A stretch of 64,000 nucleotides of DNA from JADJPF01 sp964492845 (GTDB taxonomy: Bacteria; Acidobacteriota; Blastocatellia; Chloracidobacteriales; JADJPF01): positions 1 to 64,000 of the forward strand of contig CAZBMZ010000033.1 in NCBI GenBank assembly GCA_964492845.1, given 5' to 3'. A program made the position numbers and the translations under genes. Within the stretch, counting starts at the first letter, position 1; every line of letters starts with the position of its first letter. This document shows positions 33,500 to 43,101 of the stretch, in pieces. The notes beneath the pieces were generated by a model. It saw nothing but the letters and a program-made list of their open reading frames with translations, was not told where the DNA came from and made no database searches.

Positions 33500-33546
33500 G
33501 TTTTTGCTTAGGTAATTATTTTGGGATCGGCAACAAAATAACATCC

Positions 33547-33670
33547 TTAAATTATTATATTTAATGGGTTTGCTATGCCGTCCCTCCGGGACTCTAATTA
33601 ATTATCTGTACTATTCCTAGGGTTAAAACCCTAGGCTACAATTATGTCGTACCTTCGGCACTCAAGAAAT
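33547..33670. repeat. Dispersed three-hairpin intergenic repeat, copy 1
   Basis: About 120 bp with three hairpins in order: GTCCC-TCC-GGGAC (33580-33592), a perfect CCTAGGGTT / AACCCTAGG stem (33616-33635), and GTACC-TTC-GGCAC (33649-33661). Flanking words GACGGCATA..CAAAC and TTATGTCGTACCTTCGG recur in reverse orientation at 47700-47816. No ORF is present. Confidence 0.8.
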
Positions 33671-33725
33671 AAAAATATCAAATAACTTAGTTTACAGTGT
33701 ATTTAGTACTAATTAATTCTAATCA

Positions 33726-36700
33726 CTATCTATCTAATTTACTTAAGAAGGGAAACTTTCTAACTAAATTTTGCCAAGATAAAGTTTCAGTTAAACTATG
33801 AAATAAAGAATAAGCTACAGGTGTCACTAATAAAGTAAGTAGCAAACAAAGCGATTGTCCGCCTATAACAATAATTGCTACTGAACGTCGAGAAGCTGAA
33901 CCTGGCCCTTGACCTAGAGCCATTGGTAACATACCAGCAACTAAAGCAATGGTAGTCATTAAAATAGGTCGTAGTCTATCTTGACAAGCTCGAATCACTG
34001 CTTCATAAGTGCTTAGGCCACGGTTACGAAGTTGATTAGCCTGATCAATTTGCAAAATAGAATTTTTCTTTACTATTCCAAAAAGCATTAAAATTCCCAG
34101 AGCAGAAAAAATATTTAATGTTTGGTTAAACATTATTAGTGAAAGCAGTGCAAAAGGAATAGAAAGAGGTAGACTGAGTAAAATTGTTATTGGGTCAAGG
34201 AAACTTTCAAATTGTGCAGCTAAAACCATATACATAAAGGCAAATGAAAGTATAAAAGCAATTAAAAAGTTTGTTGCTGCTCGCCCTAATTCACGACTTC
34301 GACCTTGTACACCATATTGATATTCTGGAGAAAGGTTTAACTTAGATACATGCGCGTCTATTATTTCTAATACTGGCCCCAAGGATTGCCCGCGCTCAAT
34401 ATTTCCAGAAATTATTACTTGGCGTTGTCTATTATATCGATCTATTTGTGCCGGGCCTGTACCTGCTTGAATTCGCACCACTTGATCTAATCGTACAGTT
34501 CCTTGTTTAGAAGAGGGAACTGTTAATAGACTAAGAGAATTTGGACTGTTACGGTCTGAAAGTTGGGCGCGAATTTGAATATCATAGCGGTCTTCACCTT
34601 CTCGAAAATTAGAAACTTGGTCATTACCACCAATAAGTGTGCGAATTGTTGTAGCAATATCACTAATTCTAACGCCTAAATCAGCAGCACGCTCACGGTC
34701 AATATAAATTCTAGTTTCTGGTTTACCTGTAATTAAACTGTTATCAACATCTACTACACCAGGAACTGTCTTTACAAAATCCATAACTTTAGCTGAATAT
34801 TCAGTAAGTTTATTAAGGTCTGGGCCTCTTAAACTATATTGAATATCAGAATTTTTCATAGAACTACTAGAAATACTAGCAACATATAAAACAGACGATC
34901 TTAAATCTTTATATTTATTCATCAATCGACGTGCTTTTTCCATAACTTCAGCTTGAGGATATTTGCGCTGAGTAACATCAACAATTTTTACATAAATACT
35001 AGCAGCATTAGGGGTTTGCTGTGCATCGCCTCCAATTGTAGTAAGTAAGTTTGTTACTCCTGTAAGTTGACGAAGCTCATCTTCTATTTTGCTAAGAGTT
35101 TCAGATGTTGCTGTAAGTGAATAGCCTTCTGGCGCGCGAATATCAATTTGAAAATCGCTTGTATCATCTTGAGTAATAAAGTCTTTACCAACTTTTTGGA
35201 ATAAAGGCACAGTAGTTAATATAACTACAATAGAAACAACTACAACTAATAATCTATAGTTCATACAAAAACGTAGCATTGCCATATAGCTACGCTCGAT
35301 TAGGCTGTAGAAGAAAGACTGTTTAGCACTATGACTTTTTTTGTTAACTTTAAGAAAACGTGCTGACATCATTGGAGTTAGAGTAAAACTAACAAGAAGT
35401 GAAACACCAATCGCAAAAGCTGTTGTTAAACCAAAGCTTTTCATAAAACGTCCAACAATACCGCCCATAAAAGCTACAGGAAGAAAAATAATTATTAAAG
35501 AAAGAGTTGTTGCCATCACAGCTAGCCCTATTTCATGAGTTGCTTCACGGGCCGCTTGAATAGCTGACATCTGCTTTTCTTCCATAAATCGGTAAATATT
35601 TTCTAATACTACTATGGCATCATCTATAACTATTCCAACAGAAAGCACTAAGGCTAACATGGTCATTTGGTTAAGCGTAAAATCCATGTAGTACATTAAC
35701 GCAAAAGTGGAAATTATTGAGGTAGGAATAGCAACTGCAGCAATTATGGTAGAACGGAAATTACCTAAAAATAGCAATACTACTAAAGCAGCTAAAAATC
35801 CTCCTAAAATTAAATGTTCTTTAATAGCTTCAAAAGAGCCTTTAATAAAACGGGATTGGTCACGAATAATTTGTACTTGAAAATCTGGAGGCAAAAGTTT
35901 TTGAATTTCTGCTAAACGTTCTTTTACATTTTCAACAACTTGTAACGTATTGTTTCCAGACTGTTTACGGACTTCTAAAATAACAGCTTCATTTCCATCT
36001 AGCCGGGCCATTGTACGAGGTTCTTCAATCCCATCTTCAATATAACCAATATCAGAAATTCTTACAGGATTATTATTAATTGTAGCTATAATAATTTTGT
36101 TAAAGTCTGCTGTATTAGTAATACGTCCTAGAGTACGAACCACTTGTTCGCGGCTGCCTTGGTCAATACGTCCGCCGGGTAACTCTATATTTTGGCTAAC
36201 TAAAGCAGCCTCTACTTGTGGAATTGTTAAGTTATAAGCTGTTAATTTTTGGGTATCTATCCAAATTTGTATTTGTCTTTTACGATCACCAATAAAACGT
36301 ACTTGTCCAACACCGCTAATAGATTCAATAGCTTGCTTGATTTTTTTATCAGAAATTTCTGTAATTTCTCTTGAACTACGTTTAGCAGAAACAGCAATTG
36401 ACATTACAGGTGTAGCATCTGGGTCAAGTTTTTCTATAATTGGTGGGTCTATTTCCTGTGGTAAATCTCCTAGGATAGTATTAACTTTATCTCTAACATC
36501 CTGAGCCGCCTGGTCAGTATCACGCTCTAAGACAAAGGTAATAAAAACTAATGATACTCCTTCTGTAGAAACAGAACGTAGCTCATCTATACCAGGTAAA
36601 GTATTTACAGATTCTTCTATTTTCTTAGTTATTTCTGTTTCTACTTCTTCAGGAGAAGCTCCACGTAGTGTAGTAGTTACGGTTATAGTAGGGAAATCAA

Positions 36701-36821
36701 CTTTAGGGAATAAATCAACTCCTAAAATACTATAAGCAAAGCCACCTATAAAAGTAAGTGCTAATATAAGCATTGTGGCAAAAACAGGACGCTCAATACA
36801 AAGTTCTGCTAATTTTTGCAT
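33726..36821 (-). CDS. RND multidrug efflux permease (HAE1/AcrB-type)
   Basis: This is a 1,031-residue inner-membrane proton-driven pump with 12 membrane helices and two large periplasmic loops. The start CIERPVFATMLILALTFIGG and GVDLFPKVDFPTITVTTTL is typical. IDDAIVVLENIYRFMEEKQM carries the paired acidic residues in helix 4. VAIPTSIISTFALMYYMDFT and FALLSLIMFNQTLNIFSALG fit the family. It is encoded after its membrane-fusion partner in a TetR-headed operon. No outer-membrane TolC component is in the window. Substrates are unknown. Confidence 0.94.
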   Translation of the reverse strand: MQKLAELCIERPVFATMLILALTFIGGFAYSILGVDLFPKVDFPTITVTTTLRGASPEEVETEITKKIEESVNTLPGIDELRSVSTEGVSLVFITFVLERDTDQAAQDVRDKVNTILGDLPQEIDPPIIEKLDPDATPVMSIAVSAKRSSREITEISDKKIKQAIESISGVGQVRFIGDRKRQIQIWIDTQKLTAYNLTIPQVEAALVSQNIELPGGRIDQGSREQVVRTLGRITNTADFNKIIIATINNNPVRISDIGYIEDGIEEPRTMARLDGNEAVILEVRKQSGNNTLQVVENVKERLAEIQKLLPPDFQVQIIRDQSRFIKGSFEAIKEHLILGGFLAALVVLLFLGNFRSTIIAAVAIPTSIISTFALMYYMDFTLNQMTMLALVLSVGIVIDDAIVVLENIYRFMEEKQMSAIQAAREATHEIGLAVMATTLSLIIIFLPVAFMGGIVGRFMKSFGLTTAFAIGVSLLVSFTLTPMMSARFLKVNKKSHSAKQSFFYSLIERSYMAMLRFCMNYRLLVVVVSIVVILTTVPLFQKVGKDFITQDDTSDFQIDIRAPEGYSLTATSETLSKIEDELRQLTGVTNLLTTIGGDAQQTPNAASIYVKIVDVTQRKYPQAEVMEKARRLMNKYKDLRSSVLYVASISSSSMKNSDIQYSLRGPDLNKLTEYSAKVMDFVKTVPGVVDVDNSLITGKPETRIYIDRERAADLGVRISDIATTIRTLIGGNDQVSNFREGEDRYDIQIRAQLSDRNSPNSLSLLTVPSSKQGTVRLDQVVRIQAGTGPAQIDRYNRQRQVIISGNIERGQSLGPVLEIIDAHVSKLNLSPEYQYGVQGRSRELGRAATNFLIAFILSFAFMYMVLAAQFESFLDPITILLSLPLSIPFALLSLIMFNQTLNIFSALGILMLFGIVKKNSILQIDQANQLRNRGLSTYEAVIRACQDRLRPILMTTIALVAGMLPMALGQGPGSASRRSVAIIVIGGQSLCLLLTLLVTPVAYSLFHSLTETLSWQNLVRKFPFLSKLDR

Positions 36822-36836
36822 AAAAATCCTTTTAGT

Positions 36837-38045
36837 TTAATTACTTTGTTGATTTACCGCAGTGCCATCAGCTAGCTTATCTAAATTACTAGTAATCACT
36901 GTTTCATTAGCACTAACACCAGAGACTATTTCTATTAATTCGCCATCTTTTTGGCCTAAAGTGACTTCTCTAGCTTGAGCCTTTCCATCAGCTAAAACAT
37001 AGACTTTATTTAGACCTACAGCAGTGCTAACAGCTTTTTGAGGTACAAGTAAAACAGGTTTTTTTTCTCCAAAAGTTAATTTGACACGTGTAAACATACC
37101 TGCTTTAAGCTCTAGTTTTGGGTTTTCAATTGTTGCTTCTACCATTAAAGAACGCGAGCTTTTATCTACGGCTGGACTAAAACGAGTAATTTTTCCTGTA
37201 AATTCTTTATCTGGTAAACTATCAACAGTAAAATTGATAGTTTCACCTGATTTTAATTGTTGTAGGTATTGTTCTGGAACAGTAGTGCGAAGTCGCAAAG
37301 GGTTGATTTGAATAAGTTTAACTAATGGCTCGCCTTTTTTAACATATTGCCCTGTAGATGCTAATCTTTCTTTAACTGAAGCCGTTATGGGTGCATAAAT
37401 AATAGAATCTTTTAGCTGTTTATCAGCAAGTTGTAAGTTGGCATGAGCTTGAATTAAATTAGCTCTATAGCCTTCTACTTGGGCGATTGCTGTTTCCCAA
37501 CGTGCGCGAGTTTGGTCATATAATGATTTATTACGGTCATATTCTTGACGAGAAATTACACCATCTTTAAGTAGTTGTTCTGTACGCTCAAAATCTATTT
37601 TGGCTTTTTCTAGTGCTGCATAAGCGTCGCGTACTGCTGGATGGGAATCATTAGTTCCACCAGGTTTACCAGCTTGACCCAAAGTTATTTCTGCAATAGA
37701 GAGATTTGCTTTGGCCTGCTCTAACCGCCAACTAAGCTCACGTTCATCTAAAGAAAAAAGCTTATCACCTTTTTTTACATAACTACCTAAGTCAATGTGC
37801 ATGCTTGATAGTTTGCCGTCTAATTCACTACTAATAATGACTTCTTCTTGACCTTCTAAGGTGCCAGTCAGTTCTAATGCACTAGATAAACTACGCTCAA
37901 TAACAGAGCTAGTGGTTACACTTATAGAAGTTGAAGCAGTTGCTAAAACACTAGCTTGGCTGGTGTTTGCTTGTGCTGGTGGTTCTGAACGTTGGCAAGC
38001 AGTAAAAAAGAGTAACGGCAGTAATAAAATAAGTGTTTTTCTCAT
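36837..38045 (-). CDS. RND efflux periplasmic adaptor (membrane fusion) lipoprotein
   Basis: This 402-residue adaptor has a lipoprotein signal (LLPLLFFTAC, lipid-modified Cys17). The lipoyl half-motifs surround a coiled-coil hairpin (LEQAKANLSIAEI to ANLQLADKQLKDS). A beta-barrel and membrane-proximal domain follow (PLRLRTTVPEQYLQQLKSGE, AGMFTRVKLTFGEKK). It links the RND pump to an outer-membrane channel. It lies 3 bases after the TetR gene and 15 before the permease, so translation is coupled. Confidence 0.93.
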   Translation of the reverse strand: MRKTLILLLPLLFFTACQRSEPPAQANTSQASVLATASTSISVTTSSVIERSLSSALELTGTLEGQEEVIISSELDGKLSSMHIDLGSYVKKGDKLFSLDERELSWRLEQAKANLSIAEITLGQAGKPGGTNDSHPAVRDAYAALEKAKIDFERTEQLLKDGVISRQEYDRNKSLYDQTRARWETAIAQVEGYRANLIQAHANLQLADKQLKDSIIYAPITASVKERLASTGQYVKKGEPLVKLIQINPLRLRTTVPEQYLQQLKSGETINFTVDSLPDKEFTGKITRFSPAVDKSSRSLMVEATIENPKLELKAGMFTRVKLTFGEKKPVLLVPQKAVSTAVGLNKVYVLADGKAQAREVTLGQKDGELIEIVSGVSANETVITSNLDKLADGTAVNQQSN

Positions 38046-38048
38046 GTA

Positions 38049-38720
38049 TTATTCCTTAGTTGAACGAGAATTTTGGTCTTGTAAGATCCCAAAAAGAAAA
38101 ATGTTGGTGATTTGCTCTGCTGCTTCCCAAGGAGAAAGTTTTTGCATTTCGCTATCTTGAAATAACTCTCTAGAGATGCCCCATTGCTTTACTAAACTAA
38201 AGAAAAATTTAGCAGTTAATATAGGATCAATAGAGCGAAATGCTCCGTCTTCAATACGCTGCTTTATATACTTAACAGCAGGCTCTCTAACTTGTCTAGC
38301 AGTGCTTTCTAAAAAGGCTTGTGCTAGTTGGTGTTTTTCTAAAGCACTATAAAAAAGTAGTCTTAACAAAGTTTGATCCTTGTGCATCATTTCTAATATC
38401 TGAGCAGCTAACCTAGTAAAAACTCCTCGGTCATCTTTCTTCTGCATTAACTCTACGCAATTTAACCACAGAGGTTGCATGAGTTCGGTTGTTTTTTCAT
38501 GTAAAATTGCAGAATAAAGATCTTGTTTGGTGGGGAAATGACGAAAAATAATTGCTTCGCTTACGTCTAATTGCTCAGCAATTTCTTTAGTAGTAGTGCC
38601 ATTAAAACCTTTTTGTGAAAAGATTTCTGCTGCTACAGATAATATTTGCTCTTTGCGGTCTGCACTACAAAACCGCTGCTTTTTCTTAACTTCTGAAACC
38701 AATGTTTTTGTATCTTCCAT
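38049..38720 (-). CDS. TetR/AcrR-family transcriptional regulator
   Basis: This is a 223-residue regulator. The N-terminal TetR helix-turn-helix is clear: ILSVAAEIFSQKGFNGTTTK, EIAEQLDVSEAIIFRHFPTK and QDLYSAIL. The C-terminal ligand-binding part is variable. It heads the efflux operon. A perfect palindrome sits 15-34 bases before its start, indicating autorepression and control of the pump by an unknown ligand. The ribosome binding site is weak. Confidence 0.92.
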   Translation of the reverse strand: MEDTKTLVSEVKKKQRFCSADRKEQILSVAAEIFSQKGFNGTTTKEIAEQLDVSEAIIFRHFPTKQDLYSAILHEKTTELMQPLWLNCVELMQKKDDRGVFTRLAAQILEMMHKDQTLLRLLFYSALEKHQLAQAFLESTARQVREPAVKYIKQRIEDGAFRSIDPILTAKFFFSLVKQWGISRELFQDSEMQKLSPWEAAEQITNIFLFGILQDQNSRSTKE

Positions 38721-38734
38721 AATATTTTTACCAA

Positions 38735-38754
38735 GTAAGTAAGTGGTTACTTAC
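38735..38754. promoter_or_regulatory. Likely TetR operator of the efflux operon
   Basis: GTAAGTAA-GTGG-TTACTTAC is a perfect 8+4+8 palindrome immediately upstream of the TetR gene. Length and position match operators of AcrR-type repressors. The rest of the 312-base gap to the TonB receptor gene is AT-rich with no other feature I can support. Confidence 0.75.
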
Positions 38755-39032
38755 ATTAGCATAAGAGAAAAATAATTTGCAACGGGGTAGAGATAAGTAG
38801 ATAAAGTTGATATTAGACAAAATGCTAGGCTTTGATTGTTAATTTTTGATAAGTTTAGCCGGAAGATTTATTAGAAATTTATTAAAAATTTGGAAATGAC
38901 TTATTGACGATTTTTATATTTAGAAATACCCTAAGAGTTCTATAAAATCCTACTAATTTTAGCCTAAAAATTGCCCCTTTTAAGTCCATTTTAAAGTAGT
39001 TTGATTAAGCAACTTGTTGTAAAGGAATAATT

Positions 39033-42000
39033 ATGTTTAAGACTATAAAAGAATTTCACTATATTTTACTAACTATTTTGTTTTTCTTTATGTTGATAAC
39101 GCCCAGCGCATTAGCTCAATCTTCTGGATCAACTAGTAGCGCAATTACTGGACAAGTAATTGACGGCCAAAAATCTGCTGTCAGTTCTGCTACTTTAACA
39201 ATAAAGAATATAGCTACTAATTTTACTAGAGAAATTATTCCAAACAGTGATGGTTCTTTTAGTTTTCGTCAACTACCTCCGGGCAACTATCAATTAACGG
39301 TTCAAGCAGAGGGGTTTGCTACGCAAGTTATTCCAATTACTTTAGTTTTGGGAACTACGTCACTACTAGACGTAGAGTTAGCTTTAGGTGCATCTACGCA
39401 AGTTATAGAAGTATTAGCTAATAGTGTTGTAGAAGGAAAAACAGAAGGTAGTACAAATGTTGACCGAACTACAATAGAAAAGCTTCCAATTAACCGACGA
39501 AATTTCTTAGATTTTTCTACTACTGCGGCGCGAGTTGTGTCAGATGGAGGGGCGATAGGAGCAACAGCCACGTCAGGACTATCTTTTAATGGTCAATCGG
39601 GACGATTTAATAATGTGACCATTGATGGACTAGATAATAATGATTCTGGCTCAGGTTCAGTACGTGCAACATTTAGCCAGGATGCTGTACAGGAATTTCA
39701 AATTATTTCAGATAACTACTCGGCTGAATTTGGCCGGGCTTTAGGCGGAGTGGTTAATATTGTTACTCGTGGTGGCACAAATGATTATCATGGAGGGCTA
39801 TTTTTCTTTAATCGCAATGATGAAACTAGTGCTAAAGAACCTTTTTCTGATATCAATCCAGAATTTCGTCAATATCAATTTGGGGCTGTATTGGGAGGGC
39901 CAATCAAAAAAGATAAAGCCTTCTTTTTTACTTCTTTTGAACGCCTAACAATTAAGCAAAATACTATTGTAACTATTAGTGATAATGTAGTAGCAGCAGC
40001 TAGAAGACAAGGGTTTTCAGATGTTCAAAATGGCCCAAGACCTTTTTCCATTGGGACTACAACCTTACTTGCTAGGGCAGATTTTCGCCTTAACCCAGAA
40101 GATTCTCTTTTTGTTCGCTATAATGGAGGATTTTCTTTTAACTCTGGCTTTGACCCATTTGGCGGCCTTACGGATTATAGCAATAGTGGAAGACAAAGCT
40201 TAGATGATAATACTCTAGCTGTTAATAATGTCTATCTTAATACAGGGCTAAATTTAGTTAATGAAACAAGGTTTCTTTTTACAGTTAGAAAACAAGATGA
40301 TTTTCCTCTGGATCCTGGGCCACAAGTACGGATAACAACAGATGATGGAGTAAACACTTTTGGACGAAGTTCTTTTTTACCTCAACCTAGAGATCAACGT
40401 TTTTATCAGTTTGTTAATAATTTATCTTTAACTAGGGGACGACATCAATTTAAATTTGGTGGGGATCTTTTTATAACTGACCCTCCAGAAGGTAAATCAG
40501 CCTTGCCTTTTATTCCTGGGGGACTAGCGGTTTTTGGCCCATTAAATTTTACAGCTTTAACAGGTATTCCAAATCTACCAAGTTTTACTGCACTAGAAGC
40601 TTTTGACTCTAATTTACGTAGCCCAACACAATTAGCTTTTCTAACTGCTGCCGCAGCATTGCTACCTAATCTAGCTCCAGGGCTTCCAGCAAATTTACCG
40701 CTAGCACAGCTTTCATTACCTACCGCCTATACTCAAGGTTTTGGTGATCCTAATGTGGTAATTAAATCTAAGTTTTTTGCTGCTTTTGCACAAGATGATT
40801 TTAAGGTAAGGCGTAATTTACTTATAAAAGCAGGTATTAGATATGACTTAAATCGTTCTCGTTTTGTTCCAAAAAACAATGGTAATGTTTCTCCAAGACT
40901 AGCTTTTTCTTATAGTCCAACAAAATTTACTAATTTAAGGCTGCATGCTTCTTATGGGCTATTTTTTGCTGTACCTGTTACAGGTGTTGCTGTTGGTGTC
41001 AATCTACTTAGTACAGGAAGAGTTAAAGTTCCTGTAATTCCTTTTCCTTTCTCTATTATTCCTTTTTCCTTACCAGGTCGTAAGTTTCCAGACTCCTTTA
41101 CATTGCCGCCAGGAGTTTCTCTAGTTCCACAATTAAGCCAAACTACTACCTATGAACCAAATTTACGTAATAGTTATACTCAGCAAGTAAACTTTGGTGT
41201 TAATTATTTTCTAAAAAATAAATATGCTCTTTCTGTAGATTATGACTTTGTTCGAGGAATAAGACTATTTTCTACTAGAAATATAAATCCTGTAGTACGA
41301 CCTACTAATAGTCTTACGGATAGCTTAATTAATGGCCGAGTTAACACTAGTCAAGGAGATATACAACAATTTGAATCTTCTTTTGATAGCTATTTTCATG
41401 CCTTAACTATTTCTGTAAATAAGCGATTTGACCAGCGGTTTAGCGTGCTAGCAAGTTACACTTTTTCTAAATTAATTGATAATGTGCTAGATTTTGGCAC
41501 ACTTTCACGAGAAGTCGTTAATCCATTAAATATTGCTCAAGAACGTGGTTTAGGTGTAATAGATACTCGTAGCCGGTTTGTTGTTTCGGGAATCTTGGAT
41601 CTTGGTTATAAGAAAAATGTTGTATTAAATGGATTGCAACTTTCTAGCATTGTTACGTTAACTTCAGGTAAACCCTATAATTTACTAGCAGGTGTTGACT
41701 TAAACCGTAATTTTGATAATCCTCCAGGTGACCGACCCTTACAAAACGGTGCTAGTATTGGTCGTAATACGGGAATTACTCCAGGTTTTGCTAATGTAGA
41801 TATGCGTCTAACAAAAATTATCAATATTAAGGAAAACTACAGATTAGAAGGTTATATAGAAGGATTTAATTTATTTAACCGAGTTAATATTGATCCAAGC
41901 GCAATTGCACGGGTCTTTATGCCTGACGCGCAAGGTAATTTTAACTTACCTGCAAAAGATGGAGGCCGGTTTATTGTTCCTAGAGAACGTTTCCGAGGTG

Positions 42001-42047
42001 CTTTTGCTCCTCGTCAAATACAATTTGGTTTTCGTTTTAGCTTTTGA
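39033..42047 (+). CDS. TonB-dependent outer-membrane receptor with carboxypeptidase-regulatory-like domain
   Basis: This is a 1,004-residue protein. A signal peptide (ILLTILFFFMLITPSALAQ) is followed by a CarboxypepD_reg-like domain at about 35-115 (AITGQVIDGQKSAVSSATLT, GSFSFRQLPPGNYQLTVQAE). A plug domain follows (about 130-250, with VTIDGLDNNDSGSGSVRATF and GGVVNIVTRGGTNDYHGGLF). A long beta-barrel ends in the outer-membrane signature RQIQFGFRFSF. This Oar-like architecture is very common in Acidobacteriota and is usually linked to uptake of carbohydrates or other polymers. The ligand is not readable. AAAGGA precedes the ATG. Confidence 0.92.
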   Translation: MFKTIKEFHYILLTILFFFMLITPSALAQSSGSTSSAITGQVIDGQKSAVSSATLTIKNIATNFTREIIPNSDGSFSFRQLPPGNYQLTVQAEGFATQVIPITLVLGTTSLLDVELALGASTQVIEVLANSVVEGKTEGSTNVDRTTIEKLPINRRNFLDFSTTAARVVSDGGAIGATATSGLSFNGQSGRFNNVTIDGLDNNDSGSGSVRATFSQDAVQEFQIISDNYSAEFGRALGGVVNIVTRGGTNDYHGGLFFFNRNDETSAKEPFSDINPEFRQYQFGAVLGGPIKKDKAFFFTSFERLTIKQNTIVTISDNVVAAARRQGFSDVQNGPRPFSIGTTTLLARADFRLNPEDSLFVRYNGGFSFNSGFDPFGGLTDYSNSGRQSLDDNTLAVNNVYLNTGLNLVNETRFLFTVRKQDDFPLDPGPQVRITTDDGVNTFGRSSFLPQPRDQRFYQFVNNLSLTRGRHQFKFGGDLFITDPPEGKSALPFIPGGLAVFGPLNFTALTGIPNLPSFTALEAFDSNLRSPTQLAFLTAAAALLPNLAPGLPANLPLAQLSLPTAYTQGFGDPNVVIKSKFFAAFAQDDFKVRRNLLIKAGIRYDLNRSRFVPKNNGNVSPRLAFSYSPTKFTNLRLHASYGLFFAVPVTGVAVGVNLLSTGRVKVPVIPFPFSIIPFSLPGRKFPDSFTLPPGVSLVPQLSQTTTYEPNLRNSYTQQVNFGVNYFLKNKYALSVDYDFVRGIRLFSTRNINPVVRPTNSLTDSLINGRVNTSQGDIQQFESSFDSYFHALTISVNKRFDQRFSVLASYTFSKLIDNVLDFGTLSREVVNPLNIAQERGLGVIDTRSRFVVSGILDLGYKKNVVLNGLQLSSIVTLTSGKPYNLLAGVDLNRNFDNPPGDRPLQNGASIGRNTGITPGFANVDMRLTKIINIKENYRLEGYIEGFNLFNRVNIDPSAIARVFMPDAQGNFNLPAKDGGRFIVPRERFRGAFAPRQIQFGFRFSF

Positions 42048-42075
42048 TTATTTAGTTATAAAGGTGCTTTAAATA

Positions 42076-42516
42076 ATGCTAGATAAAGAAGAAGTTATTT
42101 CCTTTATTGATAATATAAAGGTTCCATTTTCAAAAGATGTATATGGGGGTTTAGCTCAAGCCACAGGTTTTATAGGTCTTAGTAAGGAAGGCGTGGCTTT
42201 AGAATTTGAAATTGGGGAAGCTATTTTTGATTCAAAGTTGATAAAATCAGATGTTAAATATAGAGTAATTTCTTTTAGAGAAATTGATTATATTAACTTA
42301 AAAAAAGGGTTATTTTTTACGACTCTAACCATTAGAACTAAAAGCTTAAAAGCTTTAAGCGATATTCCAGGTAGTCATCAAGCTGAAGTTAAATTTCGTA
42401 TTCCCCGCAAAAGCCGTAATATTGCTAGTGAACTTGTATCATGTGTAGTTCTAAAAATTTCTGAGCAGGAAATAAAAAAAATAGAAAACCAAAGCTTAAA
42501 TTTACTAGATAATTAA
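42076..42516 (+). CDS. Unknown protein, PH-like fold possible
   Basis: This 146-residue soluble protein has no signal peptide. The alternating hydrophobic pattern (TGFIGLSKEGVALEFEIGEA, YRVISFREIDYINLKKGLFF and TTLTIRTKSL) followed by a C-terminal helix (SELVSCVVLKISEQEIKKIE) suggests a bacterial PH-like domain, but this is only structural guesswork. It lies 28 bases after the TonB receptor and 22 before a small membrane protein gene. Confidence 0.6.
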   Translation: MLDKEEVISFIDNIKVPFSKDVYGGLAQATGFIGLSKEGVALEFEIGEAIFDSKLIKSDVKYRVISFREIDYINLKKGLFFTTLTIRTKSLKALSDIPGSHQAEVKFRIPRKSRNIASELVSCVVLKISEQEIKKIENQSLNLLDN

Positions 42517-42538
42517 AAATTAAATTCAAAGAGAATAT

Positions 42539-43027
42539 GTGAGCGAACCTAAAAACTATTTAAATAGACTATCAAAACTACTTTTAATAATCTCAGTAGT
42601 TATACTTGGCCTTTCTGCTGGAGCAATGCTTACAGAAGCAGCACTTTTTGTACCTTATTGGCAAAAAATGCCAGCTCAGGATTTTCTAACATGGTTTAAA
42701 ACTAATGAGCCTTATTTAGTCAAATTTTTTGGTACATCACAGATTTTAGGACTAATTGCTACTGTTTTAGTTACTATACTTTACCAACTCCAACGCCTTC
42801 CAAATAGAAATTTATTAGCTATATCTACTCTTATAAATATTCTTATTTTGCTGCTTTACCCAATATATTTTAAGCAAGTTAACGCTAGTTTTGTTGCTGG
42901 CACTATTGATCTTAACAATGTGTCACAAGAACTTATAAACTGGGGTTTATGGCAATGGGTTCGTACTTTTCTAGGAACAAGTGCATTTTTTATGGCAGTT
43001 TTAGCATTAAGAGAAAAAAATAATTAA
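42539..43027 (+). CDS. Four-helix membrane protein, DUF1772-like
   Basis: This is a 162-residue protein with four predicted membrane helices (LLLIISVVILGLSAGAMLTE, FFGTSQILGLIATVLVTILY, LAISTLINILILLLYPIYF and RTFLGTSAFFMAVLALR). The LINWGLWQWVRTFLGTSAFF segment resembles the W-x-x-W-x-x-x-R-T pattern of the DUF1772 (anthrone oxygenase-like) family. Function is unknown. The GTG start at 42539 is preferred because the overlapping ATG reads directly into a stop. Confidence 0.6.
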   Translation: MSEPKNYLNRLSKLLLIISVVILGLSAGAMLTEAALFVPYWQKMPAQDFLTWFKTNEPYLVKFFGTSQILGLIATVLVTILYQLQRLPNRNLLAISTLINILILLLYPIYFKQVNASFVAGTIDLNNVSQELINWGLWQWVRTFLGTSAFFMAVLALREKNN

Positions 43028-43101
43028 AATATTTTTGTTTGTCTTTATAGATTAAGCTATATTTTGGTTTAGAGAATAAGTCTAAAACAAAAAGAGTTTT
43101 C